The position numbers were made by a program, and so were the translations under genes. A model generated the notes under the pieces. It was not told the origin of the DNA. It saw only the letters and a list, made by a program, of their open reading frames with translations, and made no database searches. From assembly GCF_013214165.1 (NCBI RefSeq), contig NZ_JABSSM010000049.1, positions 1 to 32,903 on the forward strand: a stretch of 32,903 nucleotides of DNA, in the 5' to 3' direction. Source of the stretch: Shewanella sp. (GTDB lineage Bacteria; Pseudomonadota; Gammaproteobacteria; Enterobacterales; Shewanellaceae). Of this stretch, positions 8,544-16,915 are shown in pieces. Position 1 is the first letter of the stretch. Each line of letters begins with the position of its first letter.

Positions 8544-9563
8544 ATGAAAAATACTGCCGATATTACGGTATTAGGGGCGGGGTCTTATGGCACCGCCCTT
8601 GCTATTTCTTTAGCCAGTAACGGCCATCGAACTCTGCTGTGGGGCCATGATCCTGAGCATATCGAGAACCTCAAGCGTGACCGCGCTAATGAGGCATTTC
8701 TCCCGGGGATAACGCTTCCCGATCTGCTAATACCTGAAGCCGACTTAGCGACGGCGCTAGCCGCATCGAATAATATTCTAGTCGTAGTACCCAGCCATGT
8801 TTTTGGCATGGTACTGAGCCAAGCTAAGCCTCTGCTGCGTGAAGATTCACGCATAGTCTGGGCGACAAAAGGGCTTGAGCCTGAGACCGGACGACTGTTG
8901 CAAGAGGTTGCCGGAGATGTGTTAGGCGATAAATATCCTTTAGCCGTACTTTCCGGACCTACGTTCGCTAAAGAACTGGCGGCGGGCATGCCGACGGCTA
9001 TCTCTGTTGCCGGGACCCATGCAGCATTTACCCAAGATCTAGTCGAGCTATTACACAGCCCCAAGCGGCTACGTGTTTATGCCAATGATGATTTTATCGG
9101 CCTGCAACTCGGCGGCGCGGTTAAAAATGTCATCGCCATCAGCGCCGGTATGTCGGATGGTATCGGCTTCGGTGCCAATGCCAGAACCGCATTGATCACC
9201 CGAGGCCTAGTTGAATTGTCTCGTCTAGGTGAGGCTATGGGGGCCCAAGCTAGCACGTTTATGGGCATGGCAGGCTTAGGCGATCTGGTACTTACCTGTA
9301 CAGATAACCAATCTCGTAACCGTCGCTTCGGACTGGCTTTAGGCCGGGGGCAAGGTGTCGAGGAGGCTCAGAAAGAGATAGGTCAGGTGGTCGAAGGCTA
9401 CCGTAATACCAAAGAAGTTTATGCGCTAGCTAAGCGACTCGGCGTAGAGATGCCGATCACCGAGCAAGTTTATCGGGTGCTCTATGAGGGCGGCACGCCC
9501 CGAGAGGCTGCCGCTACCTTGTTAGCCAGAGAGATAAAACCTGAGACCCAAGATCGCGAGTAA
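8544..9563 (+). CDS. gpsA: glycerol-3-phosphate dehydrogenase [NAD(P)+]
   Basis: The 339-residue protein has the normal length. It reduces dihydroxyacetone phosphate to sn-glycerol 3-phosphate for phospholipid synthesis. The dinucleotide-binding motif is [12 protein letters not shown] near the N-terminus. [12 protein letters not shown] and the catalytic-lysine region [17 protein letters not shown] follow, then SRNRRFG and [11 protein letters not shown]. It is third in yibN-secB-gpsA, 106 bases after secB, and is followed by a terminator. Confidence 0.97.
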   Translation: MKNTADITVLGAGSYGTALAISLASNGHRTLLWGHDPEHIENLKRDRANEAFLPGITLPDLLIPEADLATALAASNNILVVVPSHVFGMVLSQAKPLLREDSRIVWATKGLEPETGRLLQEVAGDVLGDKYPLAVLSGPTFAKELAAGMPTAISVAGTHAAFTQDLVELLHSPKRLRVYANDDFIGLQLGGAVKNVIAISAGMSDGIGFGANARTALITRGLVELSRLGEAMGAQASTFMGMAGLGDLVLTCTDNQSRNRRFGLALGRGQGVEEAQKEIGQVVEGYRNTKEVYALAKRLGVEMPITEQVYRVLYEGGTPREAAATLLAREIKPETQDRE

Positions 9564-9607
9564 TCAAACCTGAGGTTTATGCTTCTGGGCATGGTAAAGA
9601 TAAAAAA

Positions 9608-9632
9608 GGGTGCTAAAATAGCGCCCTTTTTT
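9608..9632 (+). terminator. rho-independent terminator after gpsA
   Basis: GGGTGCT / AGCGCCC form a 7-bp stem (one G-U pair) with loop AAAAT, followed by six T. It lies 45 bases after the gpsA stop codon. Confidence 0.9.
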
Positions 9633-9989
9633 GCATATGGACCGTGCTTATCCCCGATCGCAGGGCACCTAGGCAGTTCCAGATAGCTCTTGGCATTTCC
9701 TACATCCTTGTAGGTCAAAGCGATGGAGGGGGTTTGCATATGGACCGTGCTTATCCCCGATCGCAGGGATAGCGATGGAGGGGGTTTGCATATGGCAGGA
9801 GATGTTCCTACATCTCTGTGCATTCCTATCATCCGTGATAGTCAGAGTGCTTATCCCCGATCGTAGGGCACCTAGGCAGTTCCAGACTGCTCTTGGCATT
9901 TCCTACATCCTTGTAGGTCAAAGCGATGGAGGGGATTTGTACACGGAAGTACTTATCTCCGATCGCAAGGATAGCGATGGAGGGGATTT
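9633..9989. repeat. nested intergenic repeat array, four units
   Basis: Four consecutive units lie at 9633-9735, 9736-9787, 9788-9938 and 9939-9989. Each begins near GCATATGG or GTACACGG, contains CTTATCCCCGATCG or a close variant, and ends with AGCGATGGAGGGG(G/A)TTT. Units 1 and 3 carry an extra insert that starts GCACCTAGGCAGTTCCAGA and holds the palindrome CCTACATCCTTGTAGG (9699-9714 and 9902-9917). Unit 3 also holds CTATCATCCGTGATAG (9826-9841). Reading frames here are by-products of the repeats. Confidence 0.85.
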
Positions 9990-10044
9990 GCATATGGCCA
10001 AATGTTCCTAGTGCAGTATTTGTATTTTAATTTGAGGCAATAAA

Positions 10045-11229
10045 GTGAAACATCATGACGTCATAATTATCGGTGCGGGCGCCGCAGGCCTGATGTGCGC
10101 TGCTACAGCGGGTTACCGTGGGCGTGATGTGTTGGTGTTCGATGCTGCAAAGCAGGCGGGGAAGAAGATCCTCATCAGCGGTGGTGGGCGATGTAATTTC
10201 ACCAACATCAAGGTTGAACCCAATAACTTCATCTGCGGCAATGGGCATTTTGTAAAGTCAGCCCTGGCAAGATATTCCAGTAGCGACTTTATCGACTTGG
10301 TCGAGCGTCATGGTATCGAGTACCACGAGCGGGATCACGGTCAACTGTTCTGTAATGACTCGGCCAAAGAGATAGTCAGCATGCTACTGACCGAATGTGA
10401 GTGGGCCGGCGCTAAGGTAAAACTCCGCACCGAGATTGGCAAGATCACTCAAACGGATTCTGGAAAATTTGAGATAGCGACCGACAAAGAAGTCTATCGC
10501 TGTGATTCGTTAGTGATAGCCACAGGTGGCCTCTCCATGCCTAAACTAGGTGCCAGCCCATTGGGCTATCATCTCGGCGAACAGTTTGGTTTAAAGGTGC
10601 TACCTACCTATGCAGGTCTGGTGCCTTTTACCTGGCAACCCGAGCAGAAACTGAAGTTTGAGCCATTGTCTGGTATCGCCGTCCCTAGCACCATAACGGC
10701 CAAAGACGGTACCCAGTTCAGTGAAGCCTTACTCTTTACTCATCGCGGCCTATCAGGTCCTGCCATTCTGCAAATATCAAATTTTTGGAAGCCAGGCGAG
10801 ACCATCAACATTAACTTGCTTCCCGGCATCGATGCCAGAGCCGCCATCGGCTTAGTGTTGGCGAACCATCCGAAGCAAAACCTGAGAAATACTCTGAGTC
10901 ATTGGTTACCTAAACGTCTGGTCGAGGCCCTGTTCGATGAAGCCCTGCTCAATAAGGCTATGAATCAGCTGATCCATAAAGAGCTGGAACAGCTTGCTGT
11001 GGACCTAGAGTCCTGGGAAATCCTGATGAATGGTACCGAGGGCTACCGCACCGCCGAAGTCACACTCGGCGGTATCGATACCGATGAGCTGTCGTCAAAA
11101 ACCATGCAGGCAAAATCAGTACCTGGGCTTTTCTTTATCGGTGAGGTGATGGATGTCAGCGGTTGGTTAGGTGGTTTCAACTTTCAGTGGGCATGGTCAT
11201 CGGGTGTAGCGGCGGGGCAAGCGGTTTAG
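10045..11229 (+). CDS. HI0933/YhiN-family FAD-dependent oxidoreductase
   Basis: The 394-residue flavoprotein opens with the FAD-binding motif VIIIGAGAAGLMCAA. KKILISGGGRCNFTN, LVIATGGLSMPKLGASPLGY and the C-terminal FIGEVMDVSGWLGGFNFQ are hallmarks of the HI0933 (YhiN/BaiN-like) family. The physiological substrate is unknown in most members. The start is GTG at 10045 with AGG seven bases before it. It stands alone after the repeat array. A decayed copy of part of its 3' region lies downstream at 11341-11411. Confidence 0.93.
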   Translation: MKHHDVIIIGAGAAGLMCAATAGYRGRDVLVFDAAKQAGKKILISGGGRCNFTNIKVEPNNFICGNGHFVKSALARYSSSDFIDLVERHGIEYHERDHGQLFCNDSAKEIVSMLLTECEWAGAKVKLRTEIGKITQTDSGKFEIATDKEVYRCDSLVIATGGLSMPKLGASPLGYHLGEQFGLKVLPTYAGLVPFTWQPEQKLKFEPLSGIAVPSTITAKDGTQFSEALLFTHRGLSGPAILQISNFWKPGETININLLPGIDARAAIGLVLANHPKQNLRNTLSHWLPKRLVEALFDEALLNKAMNQLIHKELEQLAVDLESWEILMNGTEGYRTAEVTLGGIDTDELSSKTMQAKSVPGLFFIGEVMDVSGWLGGFNFQWAWSSGVAAGQAV

Positions 11230-11340
11230 ACTTGTGTAGAGACAATAAAGTTTCAGGTATCTTTTTTGTTTGCTTCATTTGACTGTGGTAGCGATTTGCA
11301 ATCAGCAATCAATAGAAAATATGAGTGTTGATTGCAACAC

Positions 11341-11411
11341 CATGAATCTGTTGATCCATTAAGAGCGAGTACAGCTTGCTGTTAATTTAGAGATCCTGGA
11401 CAACCCTAATG
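11341..11411 (+). pseudogene. decayed copy of the flavoprotein gene 3' region
   Basis: The stretch TGAATCTGTTGATCCATTAA, followed by GAGCGAGTACAGCTTGCTGT and AGAGATCCTGGA, lines up base for base with 10961-11033 in the flavoprotein gene. That region reads TGAATCAGCTGATCCATAAA, GAGCTGGAACAGCTTGCTGT, AGAGTCCTGGGA. About three-quarters of the bases agree over 70 positions. It no longer encodes a continuous frame. Upstream, GCAATCAA (11305-11312) and TTGATTGC (11328-11335) form an 8-bp inverted repeat. Confidence 0.7.
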
Positions 11412-11430
11412 GACGACACCTTGTGCCCTG

Positions 11431-11722
11431 CTACTTCAGCAACAAGTTTCTATGCTTATTGAATTCATACTGAGTCGTTTCAAGTCGCGTCACTATTGTG
11501 TCAAATTGATCTGGAGTGGTAAAAAACATCCCACCAGATACGGCCTTTGCATGATCTTTTGCAATACTATCTAACCTTTTAGCTTCAGGTATGATTTTTA
11601 GTTTGCTTTGAAGTATCTCTTCGTAATCGACTCCAGGGCTGGCCCAGCGATATTTTTTCATTTCGATGACGGCTAGCATAGCCTCTGAAGTATGGAAGGG
11701 ATCTGCAAAATCCATATTTAAG
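11431..11722 (-). pseudogene. 5'-truncated copy of the AbiEii-family gene
   Basis: The 94 residues from MDFADPFHTSEAMLAVIEMK to the stop codon match the last 94 residues of the intact protein at 12365-13429 (MEFADPLNTSEAMLAVIEMK onward), with scattered substitutions. The nucleotidyltransferase core is missing. Homology stops near 11722, where an unrelated open frame begins on the other strand. This is a remnant of a second AbiE locus or of a duplication, and it cannot be a functional toxin. Confidence 0.85.
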
Positions 11723-11950
11723 CAAGACCGTTATGTCTTTCCCTGTTACGGGCTCCTCCAGACGCTGGCAGGGCTGGTGGATGCAGAAGATGGCTACGTG
11801 GAGGTATTCAAAATAGATTATTGCCCTTTAAGCGGGATCCCTACGCTCAATCTTATCCTCTCAGGAACGGTAGATAGGTTGCTGCTTGATGCGGTGTTCG
11901 AACGTTATCAGGCACTGCTACAGGCCGCTGCGGCTGCCGACCAACTCTGA
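11708..11950 (+). CDS. unrecognised open-frame fragment
   Basis: The frame DRYVFPCYGLLQTLAGLVDA through FKIDYCPLSGIPTLNLILSG to a Gln/Ala-rich end (YQALLQAAAAADQL) has protein-like composition, but no family is recognised. The only available ATG (11666) falls inside the truncated AbiEii copy on the opposite strand. The visible part is therefore probably the 3' end of a gene whose 5' part was lost at the junction near 11715. Being wholly real or wholly chance are both possible. Confidence 0.35.
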   Translation, partial: KSIFKQDRYVFPCYGLLQTLAGLVDAEDGYVEVFKIDYCPLSGIPTLNLILSGTVDRLLLDAVFERYQALLQAAAAADQL

Positions 11951-12364
11951 GGCTACTGAGTTGCAGCAATGCCATGGATGAGGGCTGTCTGCTGGTTGAG
12001 TGCGTACAATTGGCGGTTATGGTAAATGGGAGTTTGCTGGGGAAAATGGCGCTTAGATGTAACTTGAGGCCTTAATCCGTTATTTTTAGCGGCTAACTTG
12101 GCGAGTATTAATCCTTTCTGCCTGAAAGTTTGTCACGGTTTTTGGCCTGTTTTTGTTGTGATGCTGGTGATTACATTTGAGGATGATTTAACGATCAAAG
12201 TGGCATTTCAGACTATTGCTGCTGGTGGACGGGGATGCTGAAGCAATATTGGCTTACGGTGATGGGTATAGGCTGGTTGATGTTAGCGTGTGGCTGAGCT
12301 CTTGAATGCTTAATTACTGCGTACAATAGCAGTGTTATGGTCGGTGTTATTGAATGTGATCTTG
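11951..12364. other. gene-free stretch
   Basis: No coding region is supported. A motif of about 20 bases is shared between about 12001-12022 (TGCGTACAATTGGCGGTTAT) and about 12318-12340 (TGCGTACAATAGCAGTGTTA), which may be traces of a duplication at the edge of the AbiE locus. Confidence 0.4.
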
Positions 12365-13429
12365 CTACTTCTGAGACACTTTTATATGTGCATTGATGTC
12401 ATGTTGAGCCGCTTCAAGCCGCGTGACTATGGCATCAAATGGATCTGGAGAGGTAAAAAACATACCGCCAGATATAGCTTCGGCATGATCTTGTGCAATA
12501 CCCTCTAACCTTTTAGTTTTTGGGAGCAGTTTTAGTTCGCCTTGAAGTATCTCTTCGTAATCAACTCCAGGGCTGGCCCAGCGGTGCTTTTTCATTTCGA
12601 TGACGGCGAGCATAGCCTCTGATGTATTGAGGGGATCGGCAAACTCCATATTTAGAAGACAATCGACATCGTACCAATGTCGAGCAAGTCTATTTGGATT
12701 GGGATCCTTTTCTTGGGTTGAAAATTGGTGTAATGCCGTTAATTTCTCCCAGAGAATATAATCCCTCTGATATGCCATTACGCTAGCTTTCGGTAATGCT
12801 AGTGATGCGAAGTCAGGAATACTGTCCATATAGCAATCAATATCGATGATTTCAGTTGGCTTGCCTCTGTTTCTGCCGCCAAACTCCAATAGTATATGGT
12901 CAAGCTGATAGTCATTTGAACTATGGGTTACACGTGGAAAATGGATATCAATTTTTTCACCGTGTGAGTCAGGCTCAAGCTCGGCAGATAGTCCATCTAT
13001 GTTGTATTGCGAAAATCGTTGATTAAGTTTTTCAACTAAGTCGTTGCTCCAACGCATAAGACGTTTCTGCTGTTCATCTCTAAACTTTTTATTTTGACTC
13101 TTGGTTTGAATGCTCTTTTTCCATGCTGCAAGCTCATCATCTTCTGACAATCCAGACAGATCGGCCCAATGAATCGATAAATCAATGTCTTCGGAGAAGC
13201 GTTCAATAGCGCTCCAGCATTTACTGAGTGCTGTTCCACCTTTAAATGCTACCGAGCAGTCACCGAGTAACTTTTCGTCGTATAGTAGGCGGAGAATTTC
13301 AGCAACCCAGACATCTTTTTCCAAAAAGTTAGCAACTAAACCATGCTCATGTTGTTGGGCGGCATATGAAAACATGTTTGCAAGATCTTCATGTTTAGAT
13401 TTATCGGCGTACAGGTCAAAAATGCTCAT
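12365..13429 (-). CDS. abiEii: AbiEii/AbiGii-family nucleotidyltransferase toxin
   Basis: The 354-residue protein has the nucleotidyltransferase signature FKGGTALSK (Gly64-Gly65, Lys70) and the metal-binding pair in RFSEDIDLSIHW (Asp81, Asp83). In AbiE systems this protein is the toxin of a type IV toxin-antitoxin pair that stops growth on phage infection, and related MenT enzymes add nucleotides to tRNA. Its start overlaps the stop of the upstream DUF6088-type gene by four bases, so translation is coupled. A truncated paralogue of its last 94 residues lies at 11431-11722. Confidence 0.9.
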   Translation of the reverse strand: MSIFDLYADKSKHEDLANMFSYAAQQHEHGLVANFLEKDVWVAEILRLLYDEKLLGDCSVAFKGGTALSKCWSAIERFSEDIDLSIHWADLSGLSEDDELAAWKKSIQTKSQNKKFRDEQQKRLMRWSNDLVEKLNQRFSQYNIDGLSAELEPDSHGEKIDIHFPRVTHSSNDYQLDHILLEFGGRNRGKPTEIIDIDCYMDSIPDFASLALPKASVMAYQRDYILWEKLTALHQFSTQEKDPNPNRLARHWYDVDCLLNMEFADPLNTSEAMLAVIEMKKHRWASPGVDYEEILQGELKLLPKTKRLEGIAQDHAEAISGGMFFTSPDPFDAIVTRLEAAQHDINAHIKVSQK

Positions 13430-14091
13430 GAACGAAGACTACTCTCTAGTTGATTTAACTTGTATTTCCACATTTTCAAAACGGGACTATTACTTAATTT
13501 TTGAAGCACTTGAATAGCTTCTTTTTCTTGCAAATTTAAGCGTTTAATAGCCATGTGTAGTGTAGATACTGGGGTATGCTCAGGCGAAAGAGACAGTAGC
13601 CCTCTAAATAAGGCTCCCTCAGGTTTATTTATCCACTGCAACTTGGTTTCAGTCGTGTGTTTTACTTGGACAATTTCATTGCCGACGTGAAACTCACGGG
13701 ATGGTCCAGTCGTCCAATATACGGTTTTAACCGGTGCCTGTGTTTGCATGCCGAGTCGATAGGCTGCTTCTAATCCCTGAGGGGCTATTTTATATTTGTG
13801 AGTCCGCGCCCATGTTTTCGCCACTTCTTCAGCTTTTGCTGTGATTTTGATCGAGGGGATACTGGCTAAGGGTTTTGGGCGGGAATATATCCCTTTTGCG
13901 ACACGAGCAACTTGCCCTTCCTTGGTTAAGCGGCTCATTGCCTTTTGAACAGATGTCGTAGTACCTAGAGAATAAAAATTCTCTATGGAAAATGGGACAC
14001 CTCGTTTCATTCGAGATAATTTATTGGCAACTAACGCTGAAACTGACAAGGTTAAATTAATCCTGACAAAGTATAATTGATGTGATTTCAT
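13426..14091 (-). CDS. DUF6088/AbiEi-type antitoxin
   Basis: The 221-residue protein has an N-terminal winged-helix region (SRMKRGVPFSIENFYSLG, then AMSRLTKEGQVARVAKGIY SRPK) and a C-terminal domain (about 75-215), as in DUF6088 proteins found upstream of AbiEii toxins. The AbiEi counterpart represses its own promoter and neutralises the toxin. A later Met28 (MKRGV) exists, but the residues before it look like the usual first helix, so the upstream start is preferred. The gene order antitoxin then toxin with a 4-base overlap is typical. Confidence 0.85.
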   Translation of the reverse strand: MKSHQLYFVRINLTLSVSALVANKLSRMKRGVPFSIENFYSLGTTTSVQKAMSRLTKEGQVARVAKGIYSRPKPLASIPSIKITAKAEEVAKTWARTHKYKIAPQGLEAAYRLGMQTQAPVKTVYWTTGPSREFHVGNEIVQVKHTTETKLQWINKPEGALFRGLLSLSPEHTPVSTLHMAIKRLNLQEKEAIQVLQKLSNSPVLKMWKYKLNQLESSLRS

Positions 14092-14640
14092 TGTAGCCTA
14101 GTTATGATAGGGTTTGTAGCTGTATTTATGTCAGAATTGAGTGGGCTGAGAGAAAAATATAGCTGCATTTATAATACGGTGTCATTTATAAAAGCAGGCA
14201 TGACATGCAACTTAACCTTTGGGCCAAGCCTTTCATCCTCAATGTGGTTAGATTTTATATGAAAAGGCGATGAATCCTGAGTTGGCGAAATTACCCGCCA
14301 ACTTACAAATGGGGTATTCCTGAGTTAGCCACCCAACCAGGAAGCTGAAGGTCACAGCCGCGAAGACCTTCTAAGGAGATGGATGAAGTGCATTACTGCT
14401 GGCTTTGCCTTTACACCATAGTCCACAATCATGCCGCTTTTTGAAAGCGCACATAGCATCCCAACGACCATTAATACCAGTATATTGGCGGCGAAACTTT
14501 TGCCTGTCAGTTTTTCCTCGATGCAGAGGTAGCCCTTCTAACACAACGATTTATCATGTGATATAACGGAGTCAATTCTGCATCGCTATCCCGAACAAAC
14601 TGAGTTGAGGTAACTTAAAGGTTAGTAGAGGATGCTCTAC
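14092..14640. other. gene-free stretch with a hydrophobic frame remnant
   Basis: No complete gene is visible. On the minus strand 14352-14537 is open without an early start and encodes KLTGKSFAANILVLMVVGML and CALSKSGMIVDYG, which resembles a transmembrane helix of a lost membrane protein. Its family is not recognised. The rest, between the AbiE promoter side and the peptide-cassette island, shows nothing supported. Confidence 0.4.
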
Positions 14641-14675
14641 AGCACAAAATATATGCCTGTGCTGTCTTTTTTTGA
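14641..14675 (+). terminator. hairpin with T-run overlapping the end relic of the cassette repeat
   Basis: ACAGCAC (14641-14647) and GTGCTGT (14661-14667) form a 7-bp stem followed by C and seven T. Bases 14648-14674 also match the right end of the cassette repeats (AAATATATGCCTGT, then CTGTC and a T-run) with one mismatch to the copy ending at 18725. The mismatch is the base that completes the stem. It can be read both as a terminator-like structure and as the truncated fourth repeat. Confidence 0.6.
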
Positions 14676-14766
14676 TACAAAAGATAGCAGGCAGAGCCTT
14701 AGCTTTTTCGACAATCCAGCGGCATCTATGCTCGAAACTCTTGCCGGTCCTGTCTATTATCTTTTT

Positions 14767-15528
14767 TTACTTTAAAAATGGATAATTAAGCAGCTTTTTA
14801 GCGAAACTTTCACTCTTTGTTATATCCTTTGAATCGAAATACGTTATTTCTTTGCCATTAATTTCCGTATAAGGCTCCCATACTCGATCAACGAGTACAA
14901 CATTCTGTACTCCTAGGTAGCTGAGGGCGTCAAGTGAGTAACTCCAAAAATCGGTTTTTCCTGTGTAAAAATCAGCACTTTTGACTTGGCCAAACATCGT
15001 AATTAATTGATTTACCTTCATTTGGTTGAAAAATTCGCATTCTAGAATAATATCCTTCTTTTTCATTAAGTCTTTCTTTTTAGATATAAGTTCAAAATTG
15101 CAATCACTTGAAAACCTCATCACAAGCGCTAAACTTCCACTTTCTAATGGCATGTCTTTAAACTGAAGTACACCACCATGCCAACCTAATAGTGAATGAA
15201 TATTTATAAACTTGGTACTCCCTGCCAAAAATAAATAGTTTGCACAAGATGAAATGCAATATTTATCAACTTCAATATCTAAGTTATTAGTTTTGATCCA
15301 TTTAGCAAACTCAATAGCTGTATTTGTATAGCCACCGAAGCTATTTACTACCAATTTATTAACGTCAGTATGTTTGTTAAATAAGCTTTGGGCTTTCTTA
15401 AATCCATTGAGATGAATATCAGCGTTATAGAATATAGATCCACCCTCGTAATATATCTCTTCATCACAAATGCCACTGTGTGTGAATAACATTAAAATAG
15501 TGTAAACAATACATTTTGATAGCCACAT
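14767..15528 (-). CDS. secreted ClpP/crotonase-fold serine protease-like protein (peptide cassette cargo)
   Basis: The 253-residue protein has a signal peptide (CIVYTILMLFTHSGICDEE), so it is exported. The ClpP-fold features are VNSFGGYTNTA (oxyanion Gly65-Gly66), KYCISSCANYLFLAG (candidate nucleophile Ser94) and LLGWHGG (candidate His117). This is the C-x-S-x-C-A and G-x-H pattern of predicted periplasmic COG3904-type proteins. It starts 33 bases after a degenerate peptide gene (15562-15660), with GAGG before the ATG. Its 3' flank carries the same repeat relic as the other cassettes. It may process, degrade or confer immunity to the peptide; that role is inferred from position only. Confidence 0.7.
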   Translation of the reverse strand: MWLSKCIVYTILMLFTHSGICDEEIYYEGGSIFYNADIHLNGFKKAQSLFNKHTDVNKLVVNSFGGYTNTAIEFAKWIKTNNLDIEVDKYCISSCANYLFLAGSTKFINIHSLLGWHGGVLQFKDMPLESGSLALVMRFSSDCNFELISKKKDLMKKKDIILECEFFNQMKVNQLITMFGQVKSADFYTGKTDFWSYSLDALSYLGVQNVVLVDRVWEPYTEINGKEITYFDSKDITKSESFAKKLLNYPFLK

Positions 15529-15561
15529 AAATACCTCACAGAAAACAATAAATTCAACCCC

Positions 15562-15660
15562 TTAATATAGGGGCTGATGCTTGATATAAGTGATATTAGA
15601 ATCTGTAACTAGGTCCATCCCATGGATCTCTTCGACATTGTCAGTCTTTTGTTCCTGCAT
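15562..15660 (-). CDS. small peptide gene, degenerate double-glycine leader (cassette A)
   Basis: The 32-codon ORF begins exactly where the two intact peptide genes begin, after the same AAGGAAG site. Its product starts MQEQKTDNVEEIHGMDLVTD. TDNVEEIHGM resembles the TQNEIKNVHGG end of the leader in cassette B, but Gly-Gly is replaced by Gly-Met. It then ends after 18 further residues. It is probably a mutated or alternative precursor. It is followed 33 bases later by the ClpP-like gene. Confidence 0.5.
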   Translation of the reverse strand: MQEQKTDNVEEIHGMDLVTDSNITYIKHQPLY

Positions 15661-16042
15661 AATTTCTTCCTTAATTTAAACTGTTTAACGTTATGTTTGC
15701 CTAAGTACATGGCGGGTCTGTTAGACCTCACCAAGTCTTAAGCGATTGACCAAGGGTGTGGCGTCCATCTAAAGTTGCCACATCCTTGCTTTTAATCGGC
15801 GAAATATTGTCGTTTATCTTTTTATTTCACCGTTTAAATTGTTGTCACCTACTACCTGTAAGCTCCTGCATCTCTTCTGGTGTATAGACCTTGCCCTCAT
15901 GCATCACTAGCACCCGGTTAGCTTGCTTTATCGTCTCAGGTCGATGAGCGATGATGATTCTGGTCATAAATAACTGTTTTACCCGCTCACTTATCTTGGC
16001 TTCATTTGCGATAAATATATGCCTGTCCTGTCTTTTTGTCTT
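15656..16042 (-). repeat. cassette repeat copy A (exporter 3' end plus peptide promoter region)
   Basis: This is a 387-bp block nearly identical to 16911-17312 and 18329-18725. On the minus strand it holds, in order, the last 60 or so codons of an ABC exporter gene, a shared intergenic region, the AAGGAAG site and the peptide start codon. It is missing about a dozen bases (AACTCAAA region) present in copies B and C. An inverted repeat GGTCTGTTAGACC (15715-15727), present in all copies, is a candidate operator. Confidence 0.92.
15845..16042 (-). pseudogene. 3' fragment of a peptide-exporter ABC transporter gene (copy A)
   Basis: The frame reads DRHIFIANEAKISERVKQLF, MTRIIIAHRPETIKQANRVL and VMHEGKVYTPEEMQELTGSR to a stop codon. 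This is the end of a bacteriocin-type ABC exporter: the H-loop (IIIAHRPETI) and C-terminus are intact. The fragment begins just after where Walker B would be (HIFIANE in place of HLDxANE). Membrane, peptidase and Walker A regions are absent, so it cannot transport. The open frame runs back to 16084 with unrelated residues. Confidence 0.85.
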
Positions 16043-16103
16043 TTTAATGCCTGTTATCCTCGTTGAGATCTTCGCTAAATCCACTCAAAACGTCGAAGAG
16101 CCA

Positions 16104-16718
16104 TTAATGATGGATGTCTTGGTTATTGGTCTTTTCTATCTTGTTTGTTCCTAATAAAGGAATAATAAATGATGGAAATATAAACGACACTAGTATTAGA
16201 GTAAATGTCTTGCTGCTTTCTATTCCATATCCACTATTAAATACAGTTTCTTGACTAAAGATCGAATTGTAACCAGGGGAGGTAAAAACTTCCCGAACTA
16301 CGCTGGTAAAATCAGCACCACTAACGGTCATGCCAAGAACGATAGCCAGAATAGTATTCCAAGAGAAATGAAACAATATGGAATACTTAAAGCCAAGTGA
16401 AAATCTAATTTGATATAGTAATATTGATACAATAAAAGTGTTTATGAATGAATATACACCGAACCCAGGGTTAATGATATGAATTAGAGCGAAAATGATG
16501 GAGTACAATATCACTGAGGTATAACTACGGCCAAAAACTTTTGGAATTAAAAGTCTAAAGATCACTTCTTCAATGATAGACATTGACAATATTAATAGTG
16601 CTAAGGGAACATGTAGCCAATGAAAGCCTAAGTAATCAATTGAGGAGTTTGTCACAGCATAAATTATCGGGAATAAAAGTATAAGGAAGTACATCTGAGA
16701 TAGCTTTGTATTATACAT
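16104..16718 (-). CDS. CPBP-family intramembrane protease (peptide cassette cargo)
   Basis: The 204-residue membrane protein has about five or six hydrophobic segments. It has the CPBP (Abi/CAAX) signature: motif 1 IIEEVIFR (Glu50-Glu51, Arg55), motif 2 FALIH (His80) and motif 3 HFSWN (His117, Asn121). CPBP proteins act as bacteriocin self-immunity proteins or peptide-maturing proteases in many peptide clusters. It begins 71 bases after the intact double-glycine peptide of cassette B, and its stop is 61 bases from repeat copy A. Base composition is AT-rich compared with the housekeeping genes. Confidence 0.85.
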   Translation of the reverse strand: MYNTKLSQMYFLILLFPIIYAVTNSSIDYLGFHWLHVPLALLILSMSIIEEVIFRLLIPKVFGRSYTSVILYSIIFALIHIINPGFGVYSFINTFIVSILLYQIRFSLGFKYSILFHFSWNTILAIVLGMTVSGADFTSVVREVFTSPGYNSIFSQETVFNSGYGIESSKTFTLILVSFIFPSFIIPLLGTNKIEKTNNQDIHH

Positions 16719-16789
16719 GATATTTACTCAATAATAAAATTGCTGCAATAATGAAAATATTGCAACAATTAAAATTTAAATTAAAATTT

Positions 16790-16915
16790 TTAAAACTTTG
16801 GTCTCCAAGATGGTGCTGGATGTGGGTTCCTCAATAGTAAAAGAGCAAAGAAAAAACCTCCGTGTACGTTTTTAATCTCATTCTGTGTTAACTCTTTCAT
16901 TTCTAAAGCTTGCAT
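16790..16915 (-). CDS. double-glycine-leader peptide (cassette B), bacteriocin-like
   Basis: The 41-codon gene encodes a leader ending ELTQNEIKNVHGG, a textbook double-glycine leader (hydrophobic residues at -4, -7, -12 and Gly-Gly at -2, -1). The 21-residue core begins FFFALLLLRN and ends PHPAPSWRPKF. C39-peptidase exporters cut after such Gly-Gly pairs. The core has no Cys and is hydrophobic then Pro/Arg-rich. The AAGGAAG site sits five bases before ATG, inside the shared repeat. The CPBP protease gene follows. Confidence 0.82.
   Translation of the reverse strand: MQALEMKELTQNEIKNVHGGFFFALLLLRNPHPAPSWRPKF

Noticed and set aside
9482..9899. Overlapping minus-strand frames across the gpsA end and repeat array
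   Set aside because: Their sequence is generated by the tandem repeats and by the antisense of gpsA.
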